34,107 bases of DNA from assembly GCA_039922955.1 (NCBI GenBank), contig JBDTDR010000186.1:1-34107 (forward strand). Reading direction: 5' to 3'. Position 1 is the first letter of the stretch, and every line of letters begins with the position of its first letter. This DNA comes from Tumulicola sp039922955. GTDB lineage: Bacteria > Vulcanimicrobiota > Vulcanimicrobiia > Vulcanimicrobiales > Vulcanimicrobiaceae. This document shows positions 1-7,672 of this stretch, in pieces. Made by a program: the position numbers and the translations under genes. The notes under the pieces were generated by a model, which was not told the origin of the DNA, ran no database searches, and saw nothing but the letters and a program-made list of their open reading frames with translations.

Positions 1-423
1 CCGATCGATGGAATCCAATGCAACGCGACCGAGGGGGCGGTCGAGCACATTCACGCGCAGATTCAAATCTTCGACCGGGGCAAGGCGGTCGGGGTGCCTG
101 CCGGCATCGGGATTCCGCAGGGGGCCGGCTGTCTCTACTGGGTGCACACGCACTCGGCCGACGGCTACATCCACATCGAATCGCCGGTAAAGCGCTCGTT
201 CACGTTGGGGCAGTTCTTCGACATTTGGGGCCCGGATCTGAGCTGGAAGCGCGCCGCGAGCGTCTCCGCGCCGTCCGGCGGGCGGCTGTTCGTGTGGGTC
301 AACGGGAAAGCGTGGCACGGCTCCAGCCCGCGCGCGATCGTGCTCCGCGATCGCGACACGATCGTTATCCAAAATGCGGTGCCGTTCGCGAAGCCCGTGC
401 CGGCGGACTGGTCGAAACTCTAA
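1..423 (+). CDS. Conserved hypothetical His-rich protein (5' end outside window)
   Basis: The reading frame is open from base 1 to a TAA at 421-423, giving the last 140 residues of a protein whose start lies upstream. I do not recognise a named function. Visible features are an EHIHAQ stretch near the start, then CLYWVHTHSADGYIHIESP, and then FTLGQFFDIWG. This HxH...HTH...HIE pattern is typical of a conserved hypothetical family seen in actinobacteria and related taxa. The histidines could bind a metal, but that is inference. A second small lobe (about residues 95-140) reads like a beta-rich domain with VWVNGK. The stop codon touches the GTG start of hutH with no gap, so the two are probably cotranscribed. 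No signal peptide can be judged because the N-terminus is missing. Confidence 0.75.
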   Translation, partial: PIDGIQCNATEGAVEHIHAQIQIFDRGKAVGVPAGIGIPQGAGCLYWVHTHSADGYIHIESPVKRSFTLGQFFDIWGPDLSWKRAASVSAPSGGRLFVWVNGKAWHGSSPRAIVLRDRDTIVIQNAVPFAKPVPADWSKL

Positions 424-1962
424 GTGACCGCCGTGCGCTCCACCGTCGAACTGGACGGCCGTCACCTCACGCTCGAAGCGCTCGAGGCAGTGGCCGACGG
501 CGCGCCCGTATCGGTTGGCGAACAGGCGCGCACGCGCGTGGTTCGCGCGCGGGCGTTCGTGGAGGAGCGGTTTGCCAGCGGTGAGGCGATTTACGGCGTG
601 ACGACCGGTTTTGGCCGGCTCGCTAACGTTCCGGTCGATCCAAAAGACGCGGCCCGGCTTCAACTCAATCTCGTGCGCAGCCACGCCGCCGGCACGGGCG
701 CTCCGCTCGATGCCCGGCTGGTGCGCGCGGCCGGCGTATTGCGCGCGAACTCGCTTTCAGCCGGACATTCGGGCGTTCGGCCCGAGACGCTCGAGTTGAT
801 CGTTGCCCTGCTCAACCGCGGCGTCACGCCGGTCGTGCCGTGTCAGGGGTCGGTCGGCGCCAGCGGCGACCTCGCCCCTCTGGCCCATATGTCGCTGACG
901 CTCATCGGCGAGGGCGAAGCGTTTTTTCAAGGCGAACGGCTGCCTAGCGCGGCGGCGCTCGAGCGCGCCGGGTTGCGTCCGGTTACGCTCGGGGCCAAGG
1001 AAGGGCTGGCGTTGATCAACGGAACGCAGGTGATGACCGGCATCGCGGCGCTCGGCGTGCTGCGTTCCGAGCGCCTGGCCGCCGCCGCCGACCTGATTGG
1101 GGCGATGTCGCTCGAAGCCTATTTGGGCACGGATCGGGTTTTCGACCACCGGCTCAACGATTTGCGGCCGCACCCGGGGCAGTCCCGCGTGGCGGAAAAC
1201 CTGCGCGCGGTGCTCGCGGGCTCGGAGATCGTGCAGTCGCACGCCGAGTGCGGCCGCGTTCAAGACCCCTATTCGTTTCGCTGCATTCCGGTGGTGCACG
1301 GGGCAGTGCGCGATTGCATCGCCCACGTTAGGCGCGTTATCGAAATCGAAGCCAACTCGGTGACCGACAATCCGCTGGTGTTTCCCGACGACGGCGAGTT
1401 TCTCTCCGGCGGCAACTTCCACGGCGAGCCGATCGCGCTTGCGCTCGACTTCTTGAAGATCGCAATCTCGGAACTGGCTTCGATCGGCGAACGGCGTCTG
1501 TACTTGCTGCTCAACGCCGAAGACCGCGGTCTTCCGCTCTTTCTTACCGGCCGTTCGGGCCTGCAGTCGGGCTTGATGATCGTGCAGTACGTTGCGGCCG
1601 CGCTGGTCAACGACGACAAGGGGCTCGCGTGGCCCTCGAGCGTCGACACGATCCCCACGTCGGCCGGTCAGGAAGACCACGTGAGCATGGGCATGACTTC
1701 GGCGAACAATCTCGTGCGCGTTCTCGACAACGTCGAAGGTGCGCTCGCGTGCGAACTCCTGGGCGCGCTGGTCGCGACCGATTTTCGGCGCCCTTTGAAG
1801 TCGGGCAAAGGTACGCAGGCCGCCCACGACCTTGCGCGTCGGCGGATCGCGCCTTGGACGGACGATCGGGCACCCGCGCCCGACATCGAAACGGCGCGCG
1901 AGCTGATTGCGTCGGGCGCGCTGGTTCGTGCCGCGCAAGAAGCGAGCGCCGCCAGCCTCTAA
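424..1962 (+). CDS. hutH: Histidine ammonia-lyase
   Basis: This 512-residue enzyme catalyses the first step of histidine degradation, histidine to trans-urocanate plus ammonia, in the cytosol. The diagnostic Ala-Ser-Gly triad that cyclises into the MIO electrophile is at residues 146-148, inside GSVGASGDLAPLAHMSL. The other family blocks are present: YGVTTGFG (about 57-64), the RANSLSAGHSGVR block, TDNPLVF and GGNFHGEP. Length is normal for the family (about 500-515). The GTG start directly follows the TAA of the upstream gene, and no strong Shine-Dalgarno is visible, so translation may depend on coupling. The rest of the hut pathway lies downstream but is separated from hutH by about 1.5 kb of toxin-antitoxin and pseudogene sequence. 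Confidence 0.97.
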   Translation: MTAVRSTVELDGRHLTLEALEAVADGAPVSVGEQARTRVVRARAFVEERFASGEAIYGVTTGFGRLANVPVDPKDAARLQLNLVRSHAAGTGAPLDARLVRAAGVLRANSLSAGHSGVRPETLELIVALLNRGVTPVVPCQGSVGASGDLAPLAHMSLTLIGEGEAFFQGERLPSAAALERAGLRPVTLGAKEGLALINGTQVMTGIAALGVLRSERLAAAADLIGAMSLEAYLGTDRVFDHRLNDLRPHPGQSRVAENLRAVLAGSEIVQSHAECGRVQDPYSFRCIPVVHGAVRDCIAHVRRVIEIEANSVTDNPLVFPDDGEFLSGGNFHGEPIALALDFLKIAISELASIGERRLYLLLNAEDRGLPLFLTGRSGLQSGLMIVQYVAAALVNDDKGLAWPSSVDTIPTSAGQEDHVSMGMTSANNLVRVLDNVEGALACELLGALVATDFRRPLKSGKGTQAAHDLARRRIAPWTDDRAPAPDIETARELIASGALVRAAQEASAASL

Positions 1963-1986
1963 CCGGTTTGCCCCGATGGTCCTAAA

Positions 1987-1994
1987 CAAGAGGA
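1987..1994 (+). repeat. 8-bp direct repeat, left copy (CAAGAGGA)
   Basis: CAAGAGGA occurs here, 24 bases after the hutH stop, and again at 3443-3450 just before hutU. The two copies bracket the whole toxin-antitoxin/pseudogene segment. The right-hand copy is also the Shine-Dalgarno region of hutU. This could be an insertion footprint or a chance match of a purine-rich motif; 8 bases is too short to decide. Confidence 0.35.
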
Positions 1995-1997
1995 CGG

Positions 1998-2027
1998 TTG
2001 ACGCTGGCTCCAGATATGGAGTACACT
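1998..2027 (+). promoter_or_regulatory. Predicted sigma70-type promoter of the toxin-antitoxin operon
   Basis: A near-consensus -35 box TTGACG (1998-2003) and a -10 box TACACT (2022-2027) are separated by 18 bases. Transcription would begin at about 2033-2036, only 1-4 bases before the ATG of the antitoxin at 2037. The message would therefore be leaderless or nearly so, which fits the absence of any Shine-Dalgarno there. An in-frame TTG at 1998 lies inside the -35 box and is very unlikely to be a start. Confidence 0.6.
2008..2021. promoter_or_regulatory. Palindromic operator between -35 and -10 of the TA promoter
   Basis: CTCCA-GATA-TGGAG is a perfect inverted repeat with 5-base arms and a 4-base centre, lying entirely in the promoter spacer. 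Xre-type antitoxins of RES/Xre modules usually repress their own promoter, so this is the natural candidate site. The repeat is seen directly; binding is inferred. Confidence 0.5.
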
Positions 2028-2036
2028 AAACGCACC

Positions 2037-2441
2037 ATGAACGCGCCGGATGCCGTAACGTCCTCGAACTCGCGCCGGGGCCTGGCGCCGACGGCGATCC
2101 GCGCCTTCAGCCGCTTGGCGGGGATTTGGAAACTGACCGGCGCGCAGCAGGCGCGCCTGTTGGGGCTCGAAGAGACCCAGCTCTCGACGCTGTACAAGTG
2201 GAAGAGCCAACCCGCTCGCGCCAACCTTTCGCACGATACCCTCGACCGCATCTCGTATTTGATCGGGATCTACAAGGCGCTGCACATTTTGCTGCCCGAC
2301 GACGACGCGGCCGACACGTGGATCCATCGGTCGAATGACGCACCGCCGTTCGGCGGGCGCAGCGCGCTCGCGCGCATGCTCGCGGGCTCGATGCACGATC
2401 TTTTCCTCGTGCGCGCGTACCTCGACGCCGAACGCGGCTGA
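2037..2441 (+). CDS. Xre/MbcA/ParS-type antitoxin (DUF2384)
   Basis: This 134-residue antitoxin is predicted to bind and neutralise the RES toxin encoded 6 bases downstream and to repress the operon. The N-terminal half (about residues 20-80) is a helix-turn-helix-like region containing LTGAQQARLLGLEETQLSTL. The C-terminal part is the DUF2384 toxin-binding domain, recognisable from WIHRSNDAPPFGGRSAL and a C-terminal VRAYLDAERG; in characterised homologues the C-terminus reaches into the toxin active site. I chose ATG 2037 over in-frame TTG 1998 and ATG 2016 because those overlap the predicted promoter elements. Length fits the family (about 120-150). The function is inferred from family and arrangement. 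Confidence 0.88.
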   Translation: MNAPDAVTSSNSRRGLAPTAIRAFSRLAGIWKLTGAQQARLLGLEETQLSTLYKWKSQPARANLSHDTLDRISYLIGIYKALHILLPDDDAADTWIHRSNDAPPFGGRSALARMLAGSMHDLFLVRAYLDAERG

Positions 2442-2447
2442 GGCCCG

Positions 2448-3083
2448 ATGGCGGCACGCATTCCGATCGCTCGCTTGCAGTGGCGGGCGGCAAATCGAAT
2501 CATCTCCACGCGCTTCCCGAGCGTCGGGATCCTCGATCGTCTGGTCGACCCAGCGGAGATCGATGCGTTGCTCGCAATCGACGCACGCACGAACCCGCGC
2601 CTCACCGACGAATTCGGTGCGGGCGCGAGCGTAATCATGGCTCCGTTCGCCCACGTGAATCCGAACGGGTCGCGCTTTTCCAACGGGCGGTTCGGCGTCT
2701 TTTACGCCGCACATCGCTTTCCCACCGCGCTCGCCGAGGTCCGCTACCATCGCGAGCGCTTCTTGGCCTTTTCTCGCGAGCGTCCGCAGACGATCGAACT
2801 GATGCTGTATGAGGCCGTCATCCGAGGCGACGTTCACGACATCCGCGGCAGCGCAAACCGGGGCTGGTACAGCGCGGTTTCTTACGCTCGCTCGCAAGTA
2901 CTTGGCACTCGGCTGCACGAAGCCGGCTCCAACGGGATCGTCTACCGGAGCGTGCGCGACCCTAACGGAGAATGCGTCGCCGTATTTGCGCCGCCCCTCG
3001 TCACCCGCTGCCGGCCGGTCAAAACGCTCTTCGCACGCTGGGACGGATCGCACATCACGACCGTCACCACGCCCATCGCGTGA
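2448..3083 (+). CDS. RES-domain toxin (predicted NAD+-degrading)
   Basis: This 211-residue protein belongs to the RES family, named after its conserved Arg, Glu and Ser. Characterised members (for example mycobacterial MbcT) deplete cellular NAD+. Visible conserved elements are NPNGSRFSNGRFGVFYAA (Arg76 in GSRF), ALAEVRYHRERF (Glu97, Tyr100, His101) and SNGIVYRSVRDPNGECVAVF, with a Ser at 161 or 168. All three signature residues appear intact, so the toxin is probably active. The gene starts with ATG 6 bases after the antitoxin stop, the usual antitoxin-first order. Full length for the family is about 150-230. It is followed 6 bases later, on the other strand, by a degenerate TonB-receptor fragment. 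Confidence 0.88.
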   Translation: MAARIPIARLQWRAANRIISTRFPSVGILDRLVDPAEIDALLAIDARTNPRLTDEFGAGASVIMAPFAHVNPNGSRFSNGRFGVFYAAHRFPTALAEVRYHRERFLAFSRERPQTIELMLYEAVIRGDVHDIRGSANRGWYSAVSYARSQVLGTRLHEAGSNGIVYRSVRDPNGECVAVFAPPLVTRCRPVKTLFARWDGSHITTVTTPIA

Positions 3084-3089
3084 GCTGCC

Positions 3090-3370
3090 TCACAGTTTGA
3101 CGTTGAACACTTCGAACTGCAAGTTATGGTCGAAGATCGGCGTCCCAATCCCCGCACTCACGCTGGCATAACCGGGGCGCGTACCGGTCTTGATGACCTG
3201 GTTGATGAATCCGGCAAAGCCGCTGGCGTTTTGGCCGACGGTTCCGCCGCCGGCGTACACTTGCAGTTCTTGCTGGCCAAGCGTGCCGGGGATGGTCGCG
3301 ACCGCCGAGTAGGACTGGTGGCGGTGACTTTGGCGTTGGCGATCGGCGCGCCGCTGTTGGAAGCGCCTGC
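3090..3370 (-). pseudogene. Remnant of a TonB-dependent receptor
   Basis: Two recognisable pieces of one protein type lie here in different frames. In one frame (about 3370-3308) the text SNSGAPIANAKVTATSPT resembles the carboxypeptidase-regulatory-like domain at the N-terminus of many TonB receptors. In another frame (about 3325-3090) come LGQQELQVYAGGG, GFAGFINQVIKTGT and PGYASVSAGIGTP, which match the plug-domain region. The reading ends at a TGA after about 75 residues, where an intact receptor would continue for many hundreds. No start codon with a signal peptide precedes it. I infer a gene decayed by deletion and frameshift. It fills most of the 375-base gap between the RES toxin and hutU. 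Confidence 0.7.
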
Positions 3371-3442
3371 GCATGCGTCAAACGTCTTTTTTCGCTCCAG
3401 GCTTTATTAGCCCTTCGATTGAACCTGCTTCCAAACAACAGC

Positions 3443-3450
3443 CAAGAGGA
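3443..3450 (+). repeat. 8-bp direct repeat, right copy and hutU Shine-Dalgarno (CAAGAGGA)
   Basis: This is the second copy of the motif found at 1987-1994. It contains AGAGGA at the right distance from ATG 3459 to serve as the hutU ribosome binding site, so functional constraint could explain this copy on its own. Confidence 0.35.
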
Positions 3451-3458
3451 AAGCGTCA

Positions 3459-5123
3459 ATGCCGACGACCGTCGTCTCCGGGCCGCGCACGGTTCGCGCC
3501 GCGCGCGGCAGCGAACTCAGCTGCCAAGGCTGGCCCCAAGAAGCCGCGCTGCGCATGCTGATGAACAATCTCGACCCCGAGGTTGCCGAGCGTCCCGACG
3601 ATCTGGTCGTCTACGGCGGGAACGGACGCGCGGCGCGTTCGTGGGAAGCGTTCGATGCGATCGTGCGCACGCTACGGCGTTTGAAGAAAGACGAGACCCT
3701 CATCGTGCAGAGCGGCAAACCGGTGGCCGTGTGGAAAACGCACGCGCGCGCTCCGCGCGTCCTGATCGCCAACTCGAATCTCGTGCCGAAGTGGGCCGAT
3801 TGGAAGACCTTCCGCGAGTTGGAGTCACAAGGCCTCACGATGTACGGGCAGATGACCGCCGGTTCGTGGATATACATCGGAACGCAAGGGATCGTTCAAG
3901 GGACCTACGAGACGTTTGCCGAGTTGGCGCGCCAGTCTTTCGGCGGAACGATGAAAGGGCGGGTGTGCTTAACCGCCGGCGTCGGCGGAATGGGCGGCGC
4001 GCAGCCGCTGGCGATTACCATGAATCAGGGCATAGCGCTGATCGTCGACGTCGACGCAGCGCGCCTCGAGCGGCGGCGCGACCTTCGGTACCTCGACCGG
4101 GTTGCCGGTTCTCGCGACGAAGCGTTGCGCGAAGTCGAACGCGCGAAGAGTGCCGGCGAAGCCGTTTCGATCGGCTACGAGGGAAACGCCGCGGTCGAGT
4201 TTCCCGAACTGTACGATCTCGGCTTTCGCCCGGATGCGGTGACGGATCAAACCTCGGCTCACGATTTGCTCGACGGCTACGTGCCGGCCGGCGTCACGCT
4301 CGAAGAAGCGGCCGGCTTGCGCCGCAGCGACCCCGCCGAGTACGAGCGTCGCGCGCTTGAAAGCTGCGGGGCGCACGTCGCGGCGATGGTCCGGTATCTC
4401 GATGCCGGCGCGATCGTTTTCGACTACGGAAACAACATTCGCGCGCAGGCCGAACGGGCCGGTTTCGCGCGGGCCTTCGCCTTCCCGGGTTTCGTGCCCG
4501 CGTTTATCCGCCCGTTGTTCTGCCGCGGTTCGGGGCCGTTCCGGTTTGCGGCGCTTTCCGGCGATCCGGCCGACATCGCGCGCTGCGACCGAGAACTCTT
4601 GCGGCTCTTTCCGCACGACGAGTCGCTGGCGCGCTGGTTAACGCTGGCGCGGGAGCGCGTCGCGTTCCAAGGTTTGCCGGCGCGGATTTGCTGGCTCGCT
4701 TATGGCGAGCGTGCCAAAGCGGGGCTGGCGTTCAACGAACTGGTGCGCGCCGGCGCGGTGAAAGCTCCGCTCGTGATCGGGCGCGACCATCTCGATACCG
4801 GCAGCGTCGCTTCGCCCTATCGCGAAACCGAAGCGATGCGGGACGGCAGCGACGCGATCGCCGACTGGCCGATCCTCAACGCGCTGCTCAACACCGCTGC
4901 GGGCGCGCATTGGGTGAGCTTTCATCACGGCGGCGGCGTCGGCATCGGTTACAGCTTGCACGCCGGGATGGTCGTCGTTGCAGACGGCAGCCAGGACGCC
5001 AAGGAGCGTTTGGGATGCGTGCTCGCAACCGACTGCGGCATGGGCGTCGTCCGGCACGCGGACGCCGGCTACGACATCGCGATCGAAACCGCCGACGAGA
5101 AGGGCATCGATTGGCGGCTCTGA
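3459..5123 (+). CDS. hutU: Urocanate hydratase
   Basis: This 554-residue, NAD+-dependent cytosolic enzyme converts urocanate to 4-imidazolone-5-propionate, the second step of histidine breakdown. Family-specific text runs throughout: ELSCQGWPQEAALRMLMNN near the N-terminus, VYGGNGRAARSW, MYGQMTAGSWIYIGTQGI, GVGGMGGAQPLA and, near the C-terminus, GRDHLDTGSVASPYRETEAM and SFHHGGGVGIGYS. Cys411 in RICWLAYGER corresponds to the catalytic cysteine of the Pseudomonas enzyme (about 410). Length matches the usual 550-560. The ATG start is preceded by AAGAGGAAA. The 3' end overlaps hutI by 13 bases, indicating translational coupling. Confidence 0.98.
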   Translation: MPTTVVSGPRTVRAARGSELSCQGWPQEAALRMLMNNLDPEVAERPDDLVVYGGNGRAARSWEAFDAIVRTLRRLKKDETLIVQSGKPVAVWKTHARAPRVLIANSNLVPKWADWKTFRELESQGLTMYGQMTAGSWIYIGTQGIVQGTYETFAELARQSFGGTMKGRVCLTAGVGGMGGAQPLAITMNQGIALIVDVDAARLERRRDLRYLDRVAGSRDEALREVERAKSAGEAVSIGYEGNAAVEFPELYDLGFRPDAVTDQTSAHDLLDGYVPAGVTLEEAAGLRRSDPAEYERRALESCGAHVAAMVRYLDAGAIVFDYGNNIRAQAERAGFARAFAFPGFVPAFIRPLFCRGSGPFRFAALSGDPADIARCDRELLRLFPHDESLARWLTLARERVAFQGLPARICWLAYGERAKAGLAFNELVRAGAVKAPLVIGRDHLDTGSVASPYRETEAMRDGSDAIADWPILNALLNTAAGAHWVSFHHGGGVGIGYSLHAGMVVVADGSQDAKERLGCVLATDCGMGVVRHADAGYDIAIETADEKGIDWRL

Positions 5124-6349
5124 TCGTTCGGGCCAAGACGATCGTCACGTGCGATACCGCTGCCGCGCAATCCGGCATCGACTTCGACGCGCTGGGCCGG
5201 ATCGGCGACGGCGCGGTGTTGATCGAAGAAGGCCGCGTCCGCGCGGTCGGAACGCGCGCCGAGGTCGAGGCCGCCGTAGCCGGGCCGGATGCGGAAGAAA
5301 TCGACTTGGGAGATGCCGTCGTCGTGCCGGGTTTCGTGGATGCCCACGCGCATCCGCTCTTCTTCGGCGATCGCGAAGAAGATTTCGCGGCCCGTCTGCG
5401 CGAGGAAAAACCGCCGCTGGGCATGGGGTACACGATCGAGCAAACGCGTAAGGCGTTGCTCGACCCGGCAGCATTTTATGAGGGAACGATTCGACCGCGC
5501 CTGCAAACGATGCTCGCGCACGGCACGACCACCTTGGAAGCCAAAACCGGATACGCGCTGCACAAGCCGGGCGAGATGGCGCTGCTCGACCTGATCGCGC
5601 AGCATCGCGACGACGCCGACGTTCCCCGACTGATCGCGACGTTTCTCGGCGCCCACGCCCTGCCGCCGGAATTCACCCGCGAAGCGGCGTTCGTCGACTA
5701 TCTGATCGATCAAGTGATTCCGGCGGCGGTCGCGCACGGGGCGGAGTACGCCGACGCGTTTTGCGAACCGGGCTTCTTTTCGGTGGAGCAAACGCGCCGA
5801 TACCTGGATGCCGCTCGCCTGCACGGCATGCGGCTGCGGGTTCACTGCGACGAAATGGCATATGGCGGCGCGGCCGAAATGGCCGCGCAGCTGGAAGTTG
5901 ACGCGGTCGATCACTGCAACTACATTCGCACCGAAGACGTGCGCGCGATCGCCGCGCGGGGCATCGTAACGGTGGCCTGCCCGGCGACGATTGCCTATCT
6001 GGGCCTCCCGCAGTGCGCTCCCGTGCGAGCGCTGCTCGACGCGGGCGCAAGCGTCGCGCTTGCCAGCGACTACAATCCCGGAACTTCGCCGTGTTTCAAC
6101 CTGCAAACGGTGGCGTACTTCGGGCGTCAGCTTTTCGGACTGTCGGCTGCGGAGGCTCTGTACGGGGTGACGCGCGCGGCGGCGCACTCACTGCGCGCCG
6201 ACGCCGGGCGCATTCGCCCCGGCGCTCGGGCCGATCTCGTCGCGTTGCAGATCGCCTCGCCCGACGAGTTCGGCTGGCAGTTCGGGGGCAATCTCGCCGT
6301 CCACGTCGTGAAGGGCGGAGCGGTGTGCGCGCGAGGCGACTCCGGATGA
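5111..6349 (+). CDS. hutI: Imidazolonepropionase
   Basis: This 412-residue metal-dependent amidohydrolase opens the imidazolone ring to give N-formimino-L-glutamate. Metal ligands are visible as VDAHAHPLFFGDR (His79, His81). Later come GTTTLEAKTGYAL, DAFCEPGFFS, RVHCDEMAYGG, DAVDHCNY and, with the catalytic-site Asp, ASDYNPGTSPCFN. I chose the TTG start at 5111, inside the end of hutU, because AGAAGGG sits about 7 bases before it and the predicted protein then begins with the expected ALIVRAKTIVTC strand. No in-frame ATG or GTG lies nearby. Length is normal (400-420). The stop overlaps the next gene as ATGA. Confidence 0.96.
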   Translation: MAALIVRAKTIVTCDTAAAQSGIDFDALGRIGDGAVLIEEGRVRAVGTRAEVEAAVAGPDAEEIDLGDAVVVPGFVDAHAHPLFFGDREEDFAARLREEKPPLGMGYTIEQTRKALLDPAAFYEGTIRPRLQTMLAHGTTTLEAKTGYALHKPGEMALLDLIAQHRDDADVPRLIATFLGAHALPPEFTREAAFVDYLIDQVIPAAVAHGAEYADAFCEPGFFSVEQTRRYLDAARLHGMRLRVHCDEMAYGGAAEMAAQLEVDAVDHCNYIRTEDVRAIAARGIVTVACPATIAYLGLPQCAPVRALLDAGASVALASDYNPGTSPCFNLQTVAYFGRQLFGLSAAEALYGVTRAAAHSLRADAGRIRPGARADLVALQIASPDEFGWQFGGNLAVHVVKGGAVCARGDSG

Positions 6350-7641
6350 GCGTAAGCGAACTGGTGCAATGCGCGCGCGCCCTGGTCGGCGGCGAGCTGC
6401 GCGAGGACTTTGGTTTCATCGTGCGCGATGGCGCGATCGTCGAGAGCGGCGACTTTCGAGCGATTCGCGATCGGGCAAACGACCTCGAAGCGCGGTCGTT
6501 TCCAGTCGATCGGCTGGTCGTTCCGGGATTTATCAACGGACATAGCCACGCCTACCAGATTCTGCTGCGCGGCTGGGCTGACGACTGGACGTTTGCAAAG
6601 TGGCGAACCCAGGCGCTCTATCGAGTCGTTCCTAATCTCACGCCCGATGACGTGTACTGGACGTTCGTGGCTGCCTTCTCGGAGATGCTCGCGGCGGGCA
6701 TCACGACGGTCGCCGAGTTCTTTTACCTCAACGGCGCGGGAAACGCGCACGCGGAGGCGGCCATTCGGGCGGCGACGGAGACGGGAATCCGGTTGGTGCT
6801 GGCGCGCACCTGGATGGACGCCGACAGCGCTCCGAGCGAGTTTCGCGAGACCGCCGGCGTTGCAGCGGCGCGGACGCACGAGTTGATGGAGGCATTCCCC
6901 GAAGCCAACGTGTGCGTGGCGCCGCACTCGCTCCACGCGGCTTCGCAAGCGATGATCCGCGCTGCGGCGCAGTTCGCGCGCGAGTTCGACTGCATGATGC
7001 ACGTGCACGTTGCCGAGGCGGCGTACGAAGGCGCACAAACGCTCGAGCGCTTCGGCGTGACGCCGGTCGCGCTGCTCGACCGGCTCGATGCGCTCGACGA
7101 ACGCACCGTCGCGATTCACGCGATCCACATCACCGAGCAGGAAAAGGAGCTGATCGCGCGGCGCGGCGCGCGCGTTATTCACAATCCGACGACCAATCAA
7201 TACCTGGGCGACGGGATCTGCGACGTTGCCGGATTGCAGGCTCGCGGCGTGACGATGGGTCTCGGCACCGACGCCGACGTGAAGCCCTCGCTGATCGACG
7301 AGATGCGGGCGGCCTCGCTCCTGCAGAAAATACGGTACGCCGACGGCAGCGCGCTCGGTGCCGCAGTCGCATTCGCGCTCGCAACGGCGCAGGGTGCCAA
7401 AGCGCTGCGGGTGGCGGCGGGCGATCTTACTCCCGGCTGCGCGGCGGACTATGCCGTGCTCGACGCCTCGAAGATCGATCCGTGGTCGCCCGCGCGCAAC
7501 GCCGTGGTCTATCGCGGAGAGGATCGGTGGGTGCGGGCCACGTTCGTTGCGGGGCGACGGGTGTTCACCGGCGAGCCGTCACCGCTCGCGCGACAAGCGT
7601 GGGAAGCGGCTGCGGCCACCGCGAAACGGCTCCTAGCGTAA
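6346..7641 (+). CDS. hutF: Amidohydrolase, probable formimidoylglutamate deiminase
   Basis: This 431-residue amidohydrolase-superfamily protein has the expected metal ligands: GFINGHSHAYQ (His66, His68), VAPHSLHAAS, MMHVHVAEAAYEG, AIHAIHIT and GLGTDADV. The segment LYRVVPNLTPDDVYW followed by GITTVAEFFYLNG resembles HutF, the enzyme that deaminates formiminoglutamate to formylglutamate. The ATGA overlap with hutI supports a role in the same pathway. The family also includes S-adenosylhomocysteine, guanine and triazine deaminases, so the substrate is an inference from context. A HutF route needs an N-formylglutamate amidohydrolase (HutG), which is not in this window. It is the last gene of the hut run. 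Confidence 0.68.
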   Translation: MSVSELVQCARALVGGELREDFGFIVRDGAIVESGDFRAIRDRANDLEARSFPVDRLVVPGFINGHSHAYQILLRGWADDWTFAKWRTQALYRVVPNLTPDDVYWTFVAAFSEMLAAGITTVAEFFYLNGAGNAHAEAAIRAATETGIRLVLARTWMDADSAPSEFRETAGVAAARTHELMEAFPEANVCVAPHSLHAASQAMIRAAAQFAREFDCMMHVHVAEAAYEGAQTLERFGVTPVALLDRLDALDERTVAIHAIHITEQEKELIARRGARVIHNPTTNQYLGDGICDVAGLQARGVTMGLGTDADVKPSLIDEMRAASLLQKIRYADGSALGAAVAFALATAQGAKALRVAAGDLTPGCAADYAVLDASKIDPWSPARNAVVYRGEDRWVRATFVAGRRVFTGEPSPLARQAWEAAAATAKRLLA

Positions 7642-7672
7642 TTCTACTACCGCTACTTCTCGGGAGGAGTCC

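Noticed and set aside
757..1989. Long minus-strand open frame of 410 codons across hutH
   Set aside because: It is antisense to a full-length hutH with intact catalytic motifs. Its translation is Arg/Gln/His-rich with no recognisable domain, as expected of a high-GC shadow frame.
1959..3053. 364-codon minus-strand frame across the toxin-antitoxin pair
   Set aside because: Both plus-strand genes match known families end to end; the antisense frame has no domain or start signal.
4688..5110. Upstream extension of the hutI frame
   Set aside because: It lies fully inside hutU in another frame, is Arg-rich, and lacks imidazolonepropionase-like sequence before the TTG at 5111.
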